Source: Planctomycetaceae bacterium
GTDB taxonomy: Bacteria; Planctomycetota; Planctomycetia; Pirellulales; Thermoguttaceae
DNA length: 39,945 bases
Assembly: GCA_012719125.1 (NCBI GenBank)
Contig: JAAYAY010000333.1
Coordinates: 1 to 39,945, forward strand
Direction of reading: 5' to 3'
Position 1 is the first letter of the stretch, and every line of letters starts with the position of its first letter. The position numbers and the translations under genes are program-made. This document shows, one piece after another, positions 22,704 through 30,681 of the stretch. The notes beneath the pieces are model-generated. The model ran no database searches, had not been told where the DNA came from, and saw nothing but the letters and a program-made list of their open reading frames with translations.

Positions 22704-22934
22704 ATGGAGTCCCAAGACGCCGGCTCACAGCCCGGCGGTTCCCTTAACCCTCAAGCGTTATCCGCCGCGGATCTGGCCCGGGTGCTGAGCGCCTCGGGCC
22801 GCAAGGCGGTGTCGGAGGAGATGGTCGAGAGGTGCCTCGCGGAGGGGGCCCCCACCAATCCGGACGGCACGATCAGCCTGGTTCGATTTGCCGCGTTTCT
22901 GGCCAAGGAGGTGACCCGTGGTCGCACCGATTGA
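22704..22934 (+). CDS. Small terminase-like protein
   Basis: A 76-residue protein. Residues about 15-70 form a helical, probably HTH-like domain: ALSAADLARVLSASG, then VSEEMVERCLAEGAP and ISLVRFAAFLAKE. Its layout resembles the N-terminus of the next protein (LRPTDALRLLNSAG, TETQLRRHRN, VDLFRYTAWLTHE), so the two may be paired DNA-recognition domains. Position directly before the large terminase, with a 17-nt overlap, makes it the best candidate for the small terminase subunit, which selects the packaging site. It is short for that role. The ATG at 22704 follows GGGGAGG. Confidence 0.6.
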   Translation: MESQDAGSQPGGSLNPQALSAADLARVLSASGRKAVSEEMVERCLAEGAPTNPDGTISLVRFAAFLAKEVTRGRTD

Positions 22935-25900
22935 CCCGCGAAGGCTCCGGCCCACCGACGCGCTGCGGCTGTTGAACTCGGCCGGCTACGGAACCGTGCT
23001 GACCGAGACGCAATTGCGCCGGCACCGGAACCGGGCCGGGTTCCAGATCGGCGATGGACGCACCGTCGACCTGTTTCGCTATACGGCCTGGCTCACGCAC
23101 GAGTACCTTGCGCCGAAGGCCTCGGCCCTGAGCTACGAGGAGCAGAAGCGGCGGCAAGCGGAGCGTAACGCAGAAGCAGTCCGCTCGGGGCAGGACATCG
23201 GCCAGATCCCCGCCGTGGTGGATCCGGAGCGAAAGGAACGTGCCGAGGCGTCGTTCCAGTTCTTTTGTGAGGCGTATTTTCCCGAGGTCTTCTATCTGCC
23301 CTGGTCGGCCGACCACCGGCGGGTGATCGAGAAGATCGAGCGGGCCGTGTTAAGCGGCGGCTTGTTCGCGATGGCGATGCCGCGGGGATCGGGGAAGGCA
23401 CTGGCGCTGGACACTCCGTTGGTCACGCCGTTTGGGTGGACCACGATGGGCGAGGTCCAGGTGGGCGATTGGCTATTCGACGAAAGTGGGCATGTATGCC
23501 GTGTGACCTACGCCACGCCGGTCATGTTTGGGCGCCCGTGCTATTGCGTATCATTCAGCGACGGCGAGGAGATCGTCTGCGACGGGGATCACCTGTGGAC
23601 TGTCTATGACCGGTACAGCCGCCGGAACCCGCTGACGCTCACGACCGCGGAAATGGCGTTTCGCGTTGACCTATCGAACAAGAGGGGCCGGTCGGAAAAA
23701 CGCTATCGCATCCCACTGGCAGCCCCTCTACAGATTCCAGCTGTCAATCTCCCGATCGCTCCCTATTCACTGGGGGTCTGGTTGGGGGACGGCACTTCCC
23801 GCTCGGCAACCGTCACGTTGGCTGAATGGGATTATCCGGAGATCAGCGACCAGATCCGCTGGTCGGGAGAGTTGTTTTCCCTTCGAAGTGTGGAGCCCGA
23901 CGCCCATACTTGCACGGGGATTCTGACCCGCACTCACAGTATTAAGACGTCGTTTCAGGGGCGATTGCGGAAGCTCGGTCTCCTACAGAACAAGCACGTT
24001 CCTGCTCAGTATCTGCGGGCCGATTATTCCCAGCGTCTAGAGCTTCTACAGGGGCTACTCGATACAGACGGCCATGTCAGCAACGGGGGCAAGTGCGAGA
24101 TCATCATCAAGTACCCAAAGCTGGCCGACGACTTTGGCGAACTGCTCAGTTCGCTGGGAATCAAGTACGGCCGTGGCGTGAAGTATGTTGACCTGAACGG
24201 AATTGCGCACGGTCCCTACCATCGTTTTCACTTCACCGTTCATAGCCACATGGCGGCGTTTCTCTTGCGGCGGAAGCAGGCGCGACTTCGGCCACTTCCG
24301 AGCACTCGTCCCCTGTCCGGCTCCCGGCAGATTGTCGCCATCAAACCGATCGATTCGGTTGCGGTTCGGTGTATCCAGGTGGATTCACCGTCACACTTGT
24401 ATCTGGCGGGCCGAAAGATGGTGCCCACCCATAACACTGTCCTATGCCAGACAGCCGTGCTGTGGTCCGCCCTGACAGGCGCGACACCCTTCGTGACGCT
24501 CATTGCCGCCAGCGCCGAGCGAGCCCACGATCTTCTGGAGAATATCAAGACCTGGCTGGAGACGAACGAGCTGCTTTACGAGGACTGGCCCGAGGTGGTC
24601 CACCCGATCCGGCAACTTGAGCGGATTACCAATCGCCAAAAGGGCCAGAAGCACGAGGGCGAGCCGACGCGGATCGAATGGGCGTCCGACAAGATCGTCC
24701 TGCCCACGATCCGGGGTAGCAAGGCTTCGGGGGTGGTCGTCTCGTCCAGCGGCATGAAGGGGTCCGACATCCGCGGCCAGAACCATGCCCGCCCCGACGG
24801 CCAGGTTGTCCGGCCCCAGCTCGTCATGGTTGACGACCCGCAAACAACGGAGTCGGCCTGGTCGCCTTCGCAGAGCCAGCGCCGTGAGGCGATCCTTGCC
24901 GGCGACGTCTTGGGCATGGCCGGTCCGGGCAAGAAGATCGCCGGTTTGATGGCATGCACCGTCATTCGCCCTGGAGACATGGCCGACAACATCCTCGATC
25001 GCCAAAAGCATCCTGAATGGCAAGGCGAGCGGACCAAGCTCGTCTACTCGTTCCCGACGAACGAGAAGCTCTGGGCCAGGTATGCGGAGATTCGGGCCGA
25101 CAGCCTCAGAAACGATGGCGACGGTTCCGAGGCAACCGAGTTCTATCGGCGGAATCGCACGGCCATGGACGCCGGCGCCGTGATCGCCTGGCCAGAGCGT
25201 CACAACGTGGACGAGCTGTCAGCGATCCAGCACGCAATGAATCTGCGGCTTCGCGACGAGACCGCCTTTTTCGCTGAGTATCAGAACGAACCGGTCGTTG
25301 CGGCCGAGGGCGAAGAGATGCTCACGGCCGAGGAGATCGCCGCCAAGCTGGACGGCTATCGCAGGGGCGAGATCCCGCTGGGATGCAATCACCTGACCAT
25401 GTTCGTCGACGTCCAGGGGAAGGCCCTGTTTTGGCTGATCGCTGCCTGGGAGGACAGCTTTTCGGGGCACGTTGTCGACTACGGAACCTGGCCCGACCAG
25501 AAGAGGGACTACTTCACACTTCGCGACATGCGGGCAACGCTCGGCCGGGCCACGCCGGGGGCCGGCATGGAGGGAGCGATCTATGCAGGACTGGAACGGC
25601 TGTGCGACGAGCGGGCCTCGCGAGTTTATCGCCGCGAGGACGGCGCTGAGATGAAGGTCGACCGGGTGCTGGTCGACGCCAACTGGGGCCAGTCGACCGA
25701 CGTGGTCTACCAGTTCTGCCGGCAGAGTTCGCTGGCGGGAATCCTGCTGCCCAGCCATGGCAAGTACGTGGGCGCTTCGTCAGTGCCGTTCAGCGAGTAC
25801 AAGCGGCGCCGTGGGGACCGGATTGGCCATCACTGGCGGATCCCCAATACGACCGGACGGCGGCAGGTACGGCACGTGCTGATCGATACGAACTACTGGA

Positions 25901-26223
25901 AGACGTTCGTCCACGCCCGGCTCGCCGTCGCCATGGGCGACCCGGGCAGCCTGTCGCTTTTCGGACGCGACGAGAACACCCATCGTCTGCTCGCCGAGCA
26001 TCTGACGGCCGAGTACCGGGTGCGTACCACCGCCCGGGACCGAGTCGTCGACGAATGGAAGTCGCGTGCCCATCGGCCGGACAACCACTGGCTGGACTGC
26101 CTGGTTGGGTGCGCCGTGGCCGCCAGCATCCAGGGCGCCGTGTTGTTCGGTACCGAGGCGACCAGCACGCCCAAGCGGGAACGGGTCAGTTTTGCAGAAC
26201 TTCAACGGAGGAAGCGAGGATGA
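22918..26223 (+). CDS. terL: Large terminase subunit interrupted by an intein
   Basis: A 1101-residue precursor; 755 residues remain after splicing. The N-terminal 80 residues form an HTH-like domain. The packaging ATPase then follows. Walker A MPRGSGK is cut after Lys160 and continues as T507-VLCQTAVLW, so the P-loop is complete only after splicing. Walker B is QLVMVDDPQTTE. The C-terminal RNase H-like nuclease has MFVDVQGKALFW and VLVDANWGQ as acidic strands and HWLDCLVG as a late acidic site. The large terminase cuts concatemers and pumps DNA into the prohead. The GTG at 22918 follows AAGGAGG. The downstream Zn-ribbon gene overlaps the stop. Confidence 0.93.
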   Translation: MVAPIDPRRLRPTDALRLLNSAGYGTVLTETQLRRHRNRAGFQIGDGRTVDLFRYTAWLTHEYLAPKASALSYEEQKRRQAERNAEAVRSGQDIGQIPAVVDPERKERAEASFQFFCEAYFPEVFYLPWSADHRRVIEKIERAVLSGGLFAMAMPRGSGKALALDTPLVTPFGWTTMGEVQVGDWLFDESGHVCRVTYATPVMFGRPCYCVSFSDGEEIVCDGDHLWTVYDRYSRRNPLTLTTAEMAFRVDLSNKRGRSEKRYRIPLAAPLQIPAVNLPIAPYSLGVWLGDGTSRSATVTLAEWDYPEISDQIRWSGELFSLRSVEPDAHTCTGILTRTHSIKTSFQGRLRKLGLLQNKHVPAQYLRADYSQRLELLQGLLDTDGHVSNGGKCEIIIKYPKLADDFGELLSSLGIKYGRGVKYVDLNGIAHGPYHRFHFTVHSHMAAFLLRRKQARLRPLPSTRPLSGSRQIVAIKPIDSVAVRCIQVDSPSHLYLAGRKMVPTHNTVLCQTAVLWSALTGATPFVTLIAASAERAHDLLENIKTWLETNELLYEDWPEVVHPIRQLERITNRQKGQKHEGEPTRIEWASDKIVLPTIRGSKASGVVVSSSGMKGSDIRGQNHARPDGQVVRPQLVMVDDPQTTESAWSPSQSQRREAILAGDVLGMAGPGKKIAGLMACTVIRPGDMADNILDRQKHPEWQGERTKLVYSFPTNEKLWARYAEIRADSLRNDGDGSEATEFYRRNRTAMDAGAVIAWPERHNVDELSAIQHAMNLRLRDETAFFAEYQNEPVVAAEGEEMLTAEEIAAKLDGYRRGEIPLGCNHLTMFVDVQGKALFWLIAAWEDSFSGHVVDYGTWPDQKRDYFTLRDMRATLGRATPGAGMEGAIYAGLERLCDERASRVYRREDGAEMKVDRVLVDANWGQSTDVVYQFCRQSSLAGILLPSHGKYVGASSVPFSEYKRRRGDRIGHHWRIPNTTGRRQVRHVLIDTNYWKTFVHARLAVAMGDPGSLSLFGRDENTHRLLAEHLTAEYRVRTTARDRVVDEWKSRAHRPDNHWLDCLVGCAVAASIQGAVLFGTEATSTPKRERVSFAELQRRKRG
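23398..24435 (+). other. Class 3 (WCT) intein with LAGLIDADG homing endonuclease
   Basis: A 346-residue in-frame insert, Ala161 to Asn506 of the terminase precursor. It opens with Ala (ALALDTPLVTPFGW) instead of Cys or Ser and closes VPTHN before extein Thr. The class 3 triad is present: Trp in DGDHLWTV (intein residue 67), Cys in VRCIQVDS (intein residue 325), and Thr at +1. In class 3 inteins the block F Cys does the first attack and the residue 1 nucleophile is absent, as here. Two dodecapeptides, LGVWLGDGT and LLQGLLDTDG, mark a complete LAGLIDADG endonuclease, so the element may still home. The exteins join in the ATPase P-loop, a common intein site. Confidence 0.93.
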
Positions 26224-26393
26224 CCGTCAAAGCCAGCCCGCCCAAACCGAAGTTGCGAGGCATCCAATGCATTCGCTGCGGTTGCTGTCACTTCCTGGTC
26301 GTCTACACGCGGCCGCGGAACGGGCATATCGTGCGCTGCAGGGCTTGCCGTAGTTGCGGGAAGAGAGTCTTTACTCGCGAGGCGCCGTGCTGA
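26220..26393 (+). CDS. Small zinc-ribbon protein
   Basis: A 57-residue protein with two CxxC-like knuckles: CIRCGCCHF (about 17-25) and CRACRSCGKRVF (about 40-51). It recalls the NrdR-type zinc ribbon (I-R-x-R-x-C-x-x-C-G-x-R). Such tiny proteins may bind DNA or RNA. Its ATG overlaps the terminase stop (ATGA), so it is translationally coupled to it. It is the last gene before the cargo cassette. Confidence 0.75.
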   Translation: MTVKASPPKPKLRGIQCIRCGCCHFLVVYTRPRNGHIVRCRACRSCGKRVFTREAPC

Positions 26394-26626
26394 AATCTGA
26401 GTACCGTGAACGATTGCCTTGAACTGACAGCTGAAGGTTGCAGTTTAGATGCGTTTCCCGCTGAGAACGGTTAGACCTGGGGCACGATAGGAGAACCGTG
26501 ACAGCCCTTGGAACTGACCGTCGTCTGAGCGGCTGAATGGCGATCGAAATAAATATCATGTAGTATTGTATGCTGTGTGATCCACGGGTGTGTGACTTGG
26601 CAATCATGTTCGCGCGGAGCGTCCCA
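26394..26626 (+). other. Non-coding left flank of the cargo cassette
   Basis: This stretch has no supported gene. It contains the inverted arms ACGGTT and AACCGT around 26470-26500, a possible operator, and the AT-rich block GAAATAAATATCATGTAGTA (about 26545-26565) that could be a promoter -10 area for the XRE-IMPase gene. The base composition drops here compared with the terminase, marking the left edge of the foreign cassette. The precise junction cannot be placed. Confidence 0.45.
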
Positions 26627-27859
26627 ATGTGTAAGATGCCGGACTGGATGCAGAATGAGGGCTATGTAGTTGGGCAGGATTGGTCGTATGCGACGAAAGT
26701 CGTCGCACACCTATTTGGCAGGAAGATCCGTGATGAGCGCAAAGGGCAAGGCTACACCCAGAAGAAACTCGTGGCAAGCGCGGCGGAGAAAAGCGTCGAG
26801 TTTATGGGAGCGGGGCCGGACGCGATCTCGAGGATTGAAGCGGGGCAGATCGTGTGCACACCGGAGAAGCTAGCTATCATATCAGAAGTGTTAGGCGAGG
26901 GCAAGGATCCAAACAAACTCCTGCGCGAATGCACGGGTATGGTTGATCAACTTACCGGTAACTTGTCAGCCGCCGGCCGTGAAGCCGAAGTCCTTTTCGT
27001 TGCCGTTGACGCCGTCAAGAAAGCCGGGGATGAGCTCAACAATCTTGCAGAGAACCGCAAGGCTGAACTGCCAAGTGACCCCACGGAGGATGAGAAGAAG
27101 ATTGTCGCGGAGATCCAGCGAGTACTCAAGAAGGGAATTTCCGATTACCAGTTATTCTTCTTGCCAGTTGATGAAGGAGGCGAGCAGCAGACCACCGTTG
27201 GATGCTCAGGCCACGAGCTAGTGTGCGTCATCGATGGCATCGACGGAGTAAGAAACTACTCACGCAACATCCCGCTATACTGTGTAGCTCTGGGCATAGC
27301 CCGATCGGACGGCAACGTGCTAACCCCGATATGTGGAGTGGTCCTCAACGTACCTGGCGGTGAGTGGTTCGTTGCACTGTCCGGCGGCGGAGCGGTGTCG
27401 TACACTGATCGAACCAAGCGTCTGATTTCACTCACGCCTACCACCGACTATCAACTTGAGGGACGGGTGATCGGCGCACATCTGTCGACGTCCGATTTTG
27501 TGGCGACGGAAGGGTTCGTCAAGGAGCTCTTGAAGCAGTTGCCCTTGATCAGCCAACGATTGACCATGCTTAATAGCGGGAATCTTGCTCTGTCCTATGT
27601 GGCAGCGGGTCGGCTTGACGCGTTTCTCAACCCTAATACTCGCCGCTACGAGAGTGTTTTTCCGGGGAGCGTGATTCTCCAGGCTGCCGCTAAGAAGCAG
27701 GCGAGGCAACTGGGGCGTGAGCTGCTCGTTACCGACTTCAATGGGAGCGACTGGGCACTTGGATCTGAGAATGTTCTTGCCTCTGGAAATCCCTACCTGC
27801 ACGAGCTTTTGCTTGCGATCATCCGTATGCTGATGCGCATGACCACTAGCCAGAGCTGA
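26627..27859 (+). CDS. XRE HTH / inositol monophosphatase-like fusion
   Basis: A 410-residue protein of two parts. Residues about 28-90 are an HTH of XRE type (FGRKIRDERKGQGYTQKKLV ... DAISRIEAGQI ... LAIISEVLG). Residues about 125-400 resemble inositol monophosphatase-like phosphatases. CVIDGIDGVRNYSRNIPLYC replaces the metal motif DPxDGTxNF and keeps both Asp. GRLDAFLNPNTRRYESVFPG replaces the WDxAAG region, with Glu where Asp is expected. LLVTDFNGSDWALGSENVLA is the usual C-terminal strand. The family dephosphorylates sugar or inositol phosphates and PAP. Altered motif 1 and 3 residues mean activity is uncertain, so it may be a small-molecule sensor. ATG at 26627 is chosen because GGAG lies 7 nt upstream. 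Confidence 0.75.
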   Translation: MCKMPDWMQNEGYVVGQDWSYATKVVAHLFGRKIRDERKGQGYTQKKLVASAAEKSVEFMGAGPDAISRIEAGQIVCTPEKLAIISEVLGEGKDPNKLLRECTGMVDQLTGNLSAAGREAEVLFVAVDAVKKAGDELNNLAENRKAELPSDPTEDEKKIVAEIQRVLKKGISDYQLFFLPVDEGGEQQTTVGCSGHELVCVIDGIDGVRNYSRNIPLYCVALGIARSDGNVLTPICGVVLNVPGGEWFVALSGGGAVSYTDRTKRLISLTPTTDYQLEGRVIGAHLSTSDFVATEGFVKELLKQLPLISQRLTMLNSGNLALSYVAAGRLDAFLNPNTRRYESVFPGSVILQAAAKKQARQLGRELLVTDFNGSDWALGSENVLASGNPYLHELLLAIIRMLMRMTTSQS

Positions 27860-27958
27860 ACCAAGTTCATCGTTCATAGTCGGCCCTTCTTGTCCAGCAA
27901 CACAGGAAAGCACCCGCTGTCTGCTGTTCCCCGGCCGCAGGCTACTAGAACGCCTTTG

Positions 27959-28150
27959 GCACGCCTTGCTGTTTGAGCCACTCGACGAAGCGTCTACCTG
28001 CAAATCTGCGTGATCCGCGAGTAAACGACCCTCCTTCGGACGAAATAGGGCCCAAATTTGCGTTCTGCAGACGCGATACGAGATCGCCGAGTACGATCTT
28101 GACAAGTGGCGGGCACACGTCCGCACGTGTTTACACCGAGCCAACACAAG
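27959..28150 (+). repeat. Duplicated cassette leader, copy 1
   Basis: About 190 nt upstream of the HD gene are repeated upstream of the ROK gene (29096-29287). The core 28049-28131 (83 nt) is identical in both, and the flanks are about 85 per cent alike with scattered single changes. The core holds CAAATTTGC, a TTGACA box (28099-28104) and a perfect palindrome ACACGT-CCGC-ACGTGT (28115-28130). It ends just before the ribosome binding site. A duplicated promoter/operator or regulatory RNA is the most likely explanation. Confidence 0.9.
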
Positions 28151-28164
28151 CCAAAAGGAAAAAA

Positions 28165-29022
28165 ATGAAGTTAGACGTATACGAAATGGTACGTGACGCA
28201 GACGCCGTCATCGAGCATCTCATCCGAGAACGAATCCCGAGCGAATCGTGGCTTATCGAGCCGATGAAGACGGTCGCCAAAATCTGCTGGCCGGAATGGG
28301 TCCGCGAAGCCGCGCGAAAAGTCACGCCCGTATGCCACCCGCTCCACATCGCGGACCTAGTCCTTCGTGTATTTCCTACCGTGGACAGCGACCCCAGATT
28401 CTTGTTGCGAGGTTTGGTGCTGGCGTTGTGCCACGATACACGGGCGACTGGCCGCAAGATCGTGTCCCAGGAGGTCAAGGACTTGCGTGAAAGGGACAAA
28501 GCTGCGGCCGATAGGTTGGAGCAGCAGAGGATCTTCGGACGGTTCGGCCACATGTTCGCCAGTTCGTCGGTGACGGTGGATATCATGGATCTGGTGAATC
28601 AGATCCACGGCAAGATATTTGAAATGGAAGATACTGTGGCGATCGGTCTCGTAACCGCCCGCCATGATTTCCATTCTGTGGGTTTGCCGGTTCCCCTGGT
28701 GGACACTGCGGTAAATGATACGCCAAGACTTTGGTCCGCCTTCGTGGACTGTGATCAGCTATTCCAGATTCTCTACCGTGTCGGTCCGATGGCCGAGGTT
28801 TGGCGGCGTAACGACGAAGTGACGAAGACGGCCGTCGAGAAGTGGCTGCGAAAGAACATCGCCAACCTCAGGGGAAGACGCAAGATCTTCCCCCCAAATG
28901 AGCAGTTCTGTGGAGATTCCGTATTTCGCTATCTCGAAGCTCACAAGATCTACGAAGAAAGCCTTCGGAGTTGGGCCGACGAATTCGATACGACGGTCGA
29001 GGAGCTGACGAGGGCGGAGTAG
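28165..29022 (+). CDS. HD-domain phosphohydrolase-like protein
   Basis: A 285-residue protein. The HD signature is visible: VCHPLHIADLVLRVF (His about 55) with LVLALCHDTRATG (HD about 82-83), and later ITARHDFHS-like TARHDFHSVGLP and FVDCDQLFQIL (Asp about 195), which could complete the metal site H...HD...D. HD enzymes hydrolyse nucleotides or phosphoesters with a divalent metal. No PAS, HAMP or second catalytic domain is seen. The AAAAGGAAAA leader precedes the ATG at 28165. It is the second gene of the cargo cassette, on the same strand as the IMPase-like gene and with the duplicated leader in front. The substrate is unknown. Confidence 0.65.
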   Translation: MKLDVYEMVRDADAVIEHLIRERIPSESWLIEPMKTVAKICWPEWVREAARKVTPVCHPLHIADLVLRVFPTVDSDPRFLLRGLVLALCHDTRATGRKIVSQEVKDLRERDKAAADRLEQQRIFGRFGHMFASSSVTVDIMDLVNQIHGKIFEMEDTVAIGLVTARHDFHSVGLPVPLVDTAVNDTPRLWSAFVDCDQLFQILYRVGPMAEVWRRNDEVTKTAVEKWLRKNIANLRGRRKIFPPNEQFCGDSVFRYLEAHKIYEESLRSWADEFDTTVEELTRAE

Positions 29023-29095
29023 CTGGCACCAGTTGCCCTGAGAGTACGGCCTGTCAGCCGATGTCTCCCGGTGATTGGTCGCCAAAACGTATGTG

Positions 29096-29287
29096 CCACG
29101 CCTTGGCCTTGAGCCACTCGACGAAGCGTCTACCCCCAAATTTGCATGATCCACGAGTAAACGACTCTCGTTCGGACGAAACAAGGCCCAAATTTGCGTT
29201 CTGCAGACGCGATACGAGATCGCCGAGTACGATCTTGACAAGTGGCGGGCACACGTCCGCACGTGTTCACACAGAGCTAACGCAAGG
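29096..29287 (+). repeat. Duplicated cassette leader, copy 2
   Basis: The partner of 27959-28150. The identical 83-nt core is at 29185-29267, with TTGACA at 29235-29240 and the palindrome ACACGT-CCGC-ACGTGT at 29251-29266. An extra CAAATTTGC lies near 29141. Differences between copies are as frequent at first and second codon positions as at third in every frame I tried, so the conservation is not coding. Confidence 0.9.
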
Positions 29288-29296
29288 AGAGAAGAA

Positions 29297-30277
29297 ATGT
29301 CTGAGCTATTCATGGGAATTGATCTGGGAGGAAGACTTACCAAAGTGGTCATCTGCCAATTGTTTGGGGGCAAGTTCCTGATGCGTGCCTCAGAGGAGGG
29401 CTCGAAGGACGGCAGTCTTCAGGGACTTCGAAGTACACCGCTGATATCATGGAAGGAACAAATCGACGTATGGATACAACAGCATGGGTTTCAGCCGAAC
29501 GAGGTGAAGGGAATTGGTATTTCCTTGGCGGTGCCGTTCCTGAAAAACAAGCTCGACGACAAAACGGAGAAGTTCAAGGAGCCACAAGGCAAGCCCATCT
29601 TGCGTAATGTACCCATCGGCGATGCTGAGAATGCCATTCGAGGTAATAGCGACCGTAAAGTGGCCATCTTGCACGACGGTGCGGCCGCGCTATTTGGCGA
29701 GATCGCGGGCAATCCTGATGCGAAGAATGGTAGTGTCGGCATGTTGACCTTTGGCAGATCAATCGGGTTCGGCTGGGCACGTGACGGCTCGCTGTTGACG
29801 AACCCGTACACAAGCTGGGTCAGCCACCTCCAACTCCGTCCTACCTTTCCGGCGCTGGCTACTAACTCTGTGACCTGCCCTGGATGTAAACAGCAAGGCT
29901 GTTGGCGTTTGCTGTATCAGAGCCTGAAAGGCGATGGAATTGATCCGAGAATCGAGTGCCTTCCAGCGCTGCTGGAAGTCACGTCGCAAGGGATTTCATC
30001 CGTATTGAATGTTCTCCCGATGGATCGGCTGTTTCTCGGCGGGGGTTGGGCGCAGTACATCCTCAACGACGAATCCGACTCCTTCGACGCAAGACTGAAG
30101 GCAAAGGCACTCACCCCCTTCAGGGAACTCAAGAAATCACTGAAGCCCCGAATTTGCATTGACCCCGAAGAAGTCCTGCGATTCGCACAAGGCGGCGATA
30201 ACAGCGGAGCAATTGGAGCAGCGTACTACGCGCTCAACTCACTGGATCAGGTGGTGCCGGATACGTCGTCGAAATGA
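29297..30277 (+). CDS. ROK-family kinase-like protein
   Basis: A 326-residue actin-fold protein. GIDLGGRLTKVVICQL (about 8-23) is the phosphate-1 loop, VAILHDGAAALFGE (about 118-131) matches the ROK catalytic block (usually ND-x-N-AA-x-GE) with the Asp kept, and MLTFGRSIGFGWARDGSLL (about 150-168) is the phosphate-2 and substrate region. CPGCKQQGCW (about 195-204) looks like the ROK zinc motif. The family phosphorylates sugars with ATP. Changes in each block suggest a distant branch, so the substrate is open. It is the third cargo gene. AAGGAGAG precedes the ATG at 29297. Confidence 0.75.
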   Translation: MSELFMGIDLGGRLTKVVICQLFGGKFLMRASEEGSKDGSLQGLRSTPLISWKEQIDVWIQQHGFQPNEVKGIGISLAVPFLKNKLDDKTEKFKEPQGKPILRNVPIGDAENAIRGNSDRKVAILHDGAAALFGEIAGNPDAKNGSVGMLTFGRSIGFGWARDGSLLTNPYTSWVSHLQLRPTFPALATNSVTCPGCKQQGCWRLLYQSLKGDGIDPRIECLPALLEVTSQGISSVLNVLPMDRLFLGGGWAQYILNDESDSFDARLKAKALTPFRELKKSLKPRICIDPEEVLRFAQGGDNSGAIGAAYYALNSLDQVVPDTSSK

Positions 30278-30422
30278 CAACAGCCACTCCATGACCTGTC
30301 AGCACGGAAGTGCACGGGTGGGCGTGTCATGAGCGCACACTACCTTGAGCTAAGTTCCATATCTGGAATGATTCTCACGAAAGTCGCCCTTCTTTCTCCA
30401 AGTCTTCGCCACGTCGCACACT

Positions 30423-30447
30423 TTTCCGGTAGTAAAGGGGTAGAGGG
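30423..30447 (+). repeat. Dispersed 25-nt repeat, copy 3
   Basis: This reads TTTCCGGTAGTAAAGGGGTA followed by GAGGG. It lies at the right end of the cargo cassette, 36 nt before the small head gene, in the 205-nt gap 30278-30482 that otherwise holds no supported gene. It may mark the junction between cassette and late operon. Confidence 0.8.
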
Positions 30448-30482
30448 CGATTGATTCTCTTCTGCGTGTGCCGGATGTAGAC

Positions 30483-30680
30483 GTGAGCGACGATCTGGAA
30501 GCTGCCATCATCGAAAACGCCCAGGGGCCGGCGAAGGCCTCGGGCGACGCGGGCAGTATGGAACAACACAAGCTGTCCGAGTTGATCGCGGCAGATCGCC
30601 ATCTGTCGGCCAAAAAGGCTACCCAGTCCAAGCGGCGCGGGCTCCGATTCAACAAACTTGTTCCCCCGGGGGCGGCATAG
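30483..30680 (+). CDS. Small head/connector protein upstream of the portal
   Basis: From the GTG at 30483 it encodes 65 residues: an acidic helix (DDLEAAIIENAQGPAK), a Ser/Gly linker, EQHKLSELIAADRHLSAKKA and GLRFNKLVPPGAA. The pattern QHxLxxQIxADxxLAxKxA followed by RGLRFxKLVPPG is one I recognise as a small phage protein placed directly before portal genes (gpW-like head-tail joining or similar). No good Shine-Dalgarno precedes the GTG, and GTG at 30468 is an alternative. The cassette insertion may have removed its normal leader. It ends 1 nt before the portal start. Confidence 0.65.
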   Translation: MSDDLEAAIIENAQGPAKASGDAGSMEQHKLSELIAADRHLSAKKATQSKRRGLRFNKLVPPGAA

Positions 30681-30681
30681 G

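Noticed and set aside
26570-26626. Longer N-terminus for the XRE-IMPase protein from the ATG at 26570
   Set aside because: The ATG at 26627 has GGAG at 7 nt and the extra 19 residues have no conserved features, so the shorter start is preferred.
29054-29254. Minus-strand frame shared by both cassette leaders (VKIVLGDLVSRLQ...)
   Set aside because: Differences between the two copies are mostly non-synonymous in this frame, there is no good ribosome binding site, and the conserved part is better explained as a regulatory repeat.
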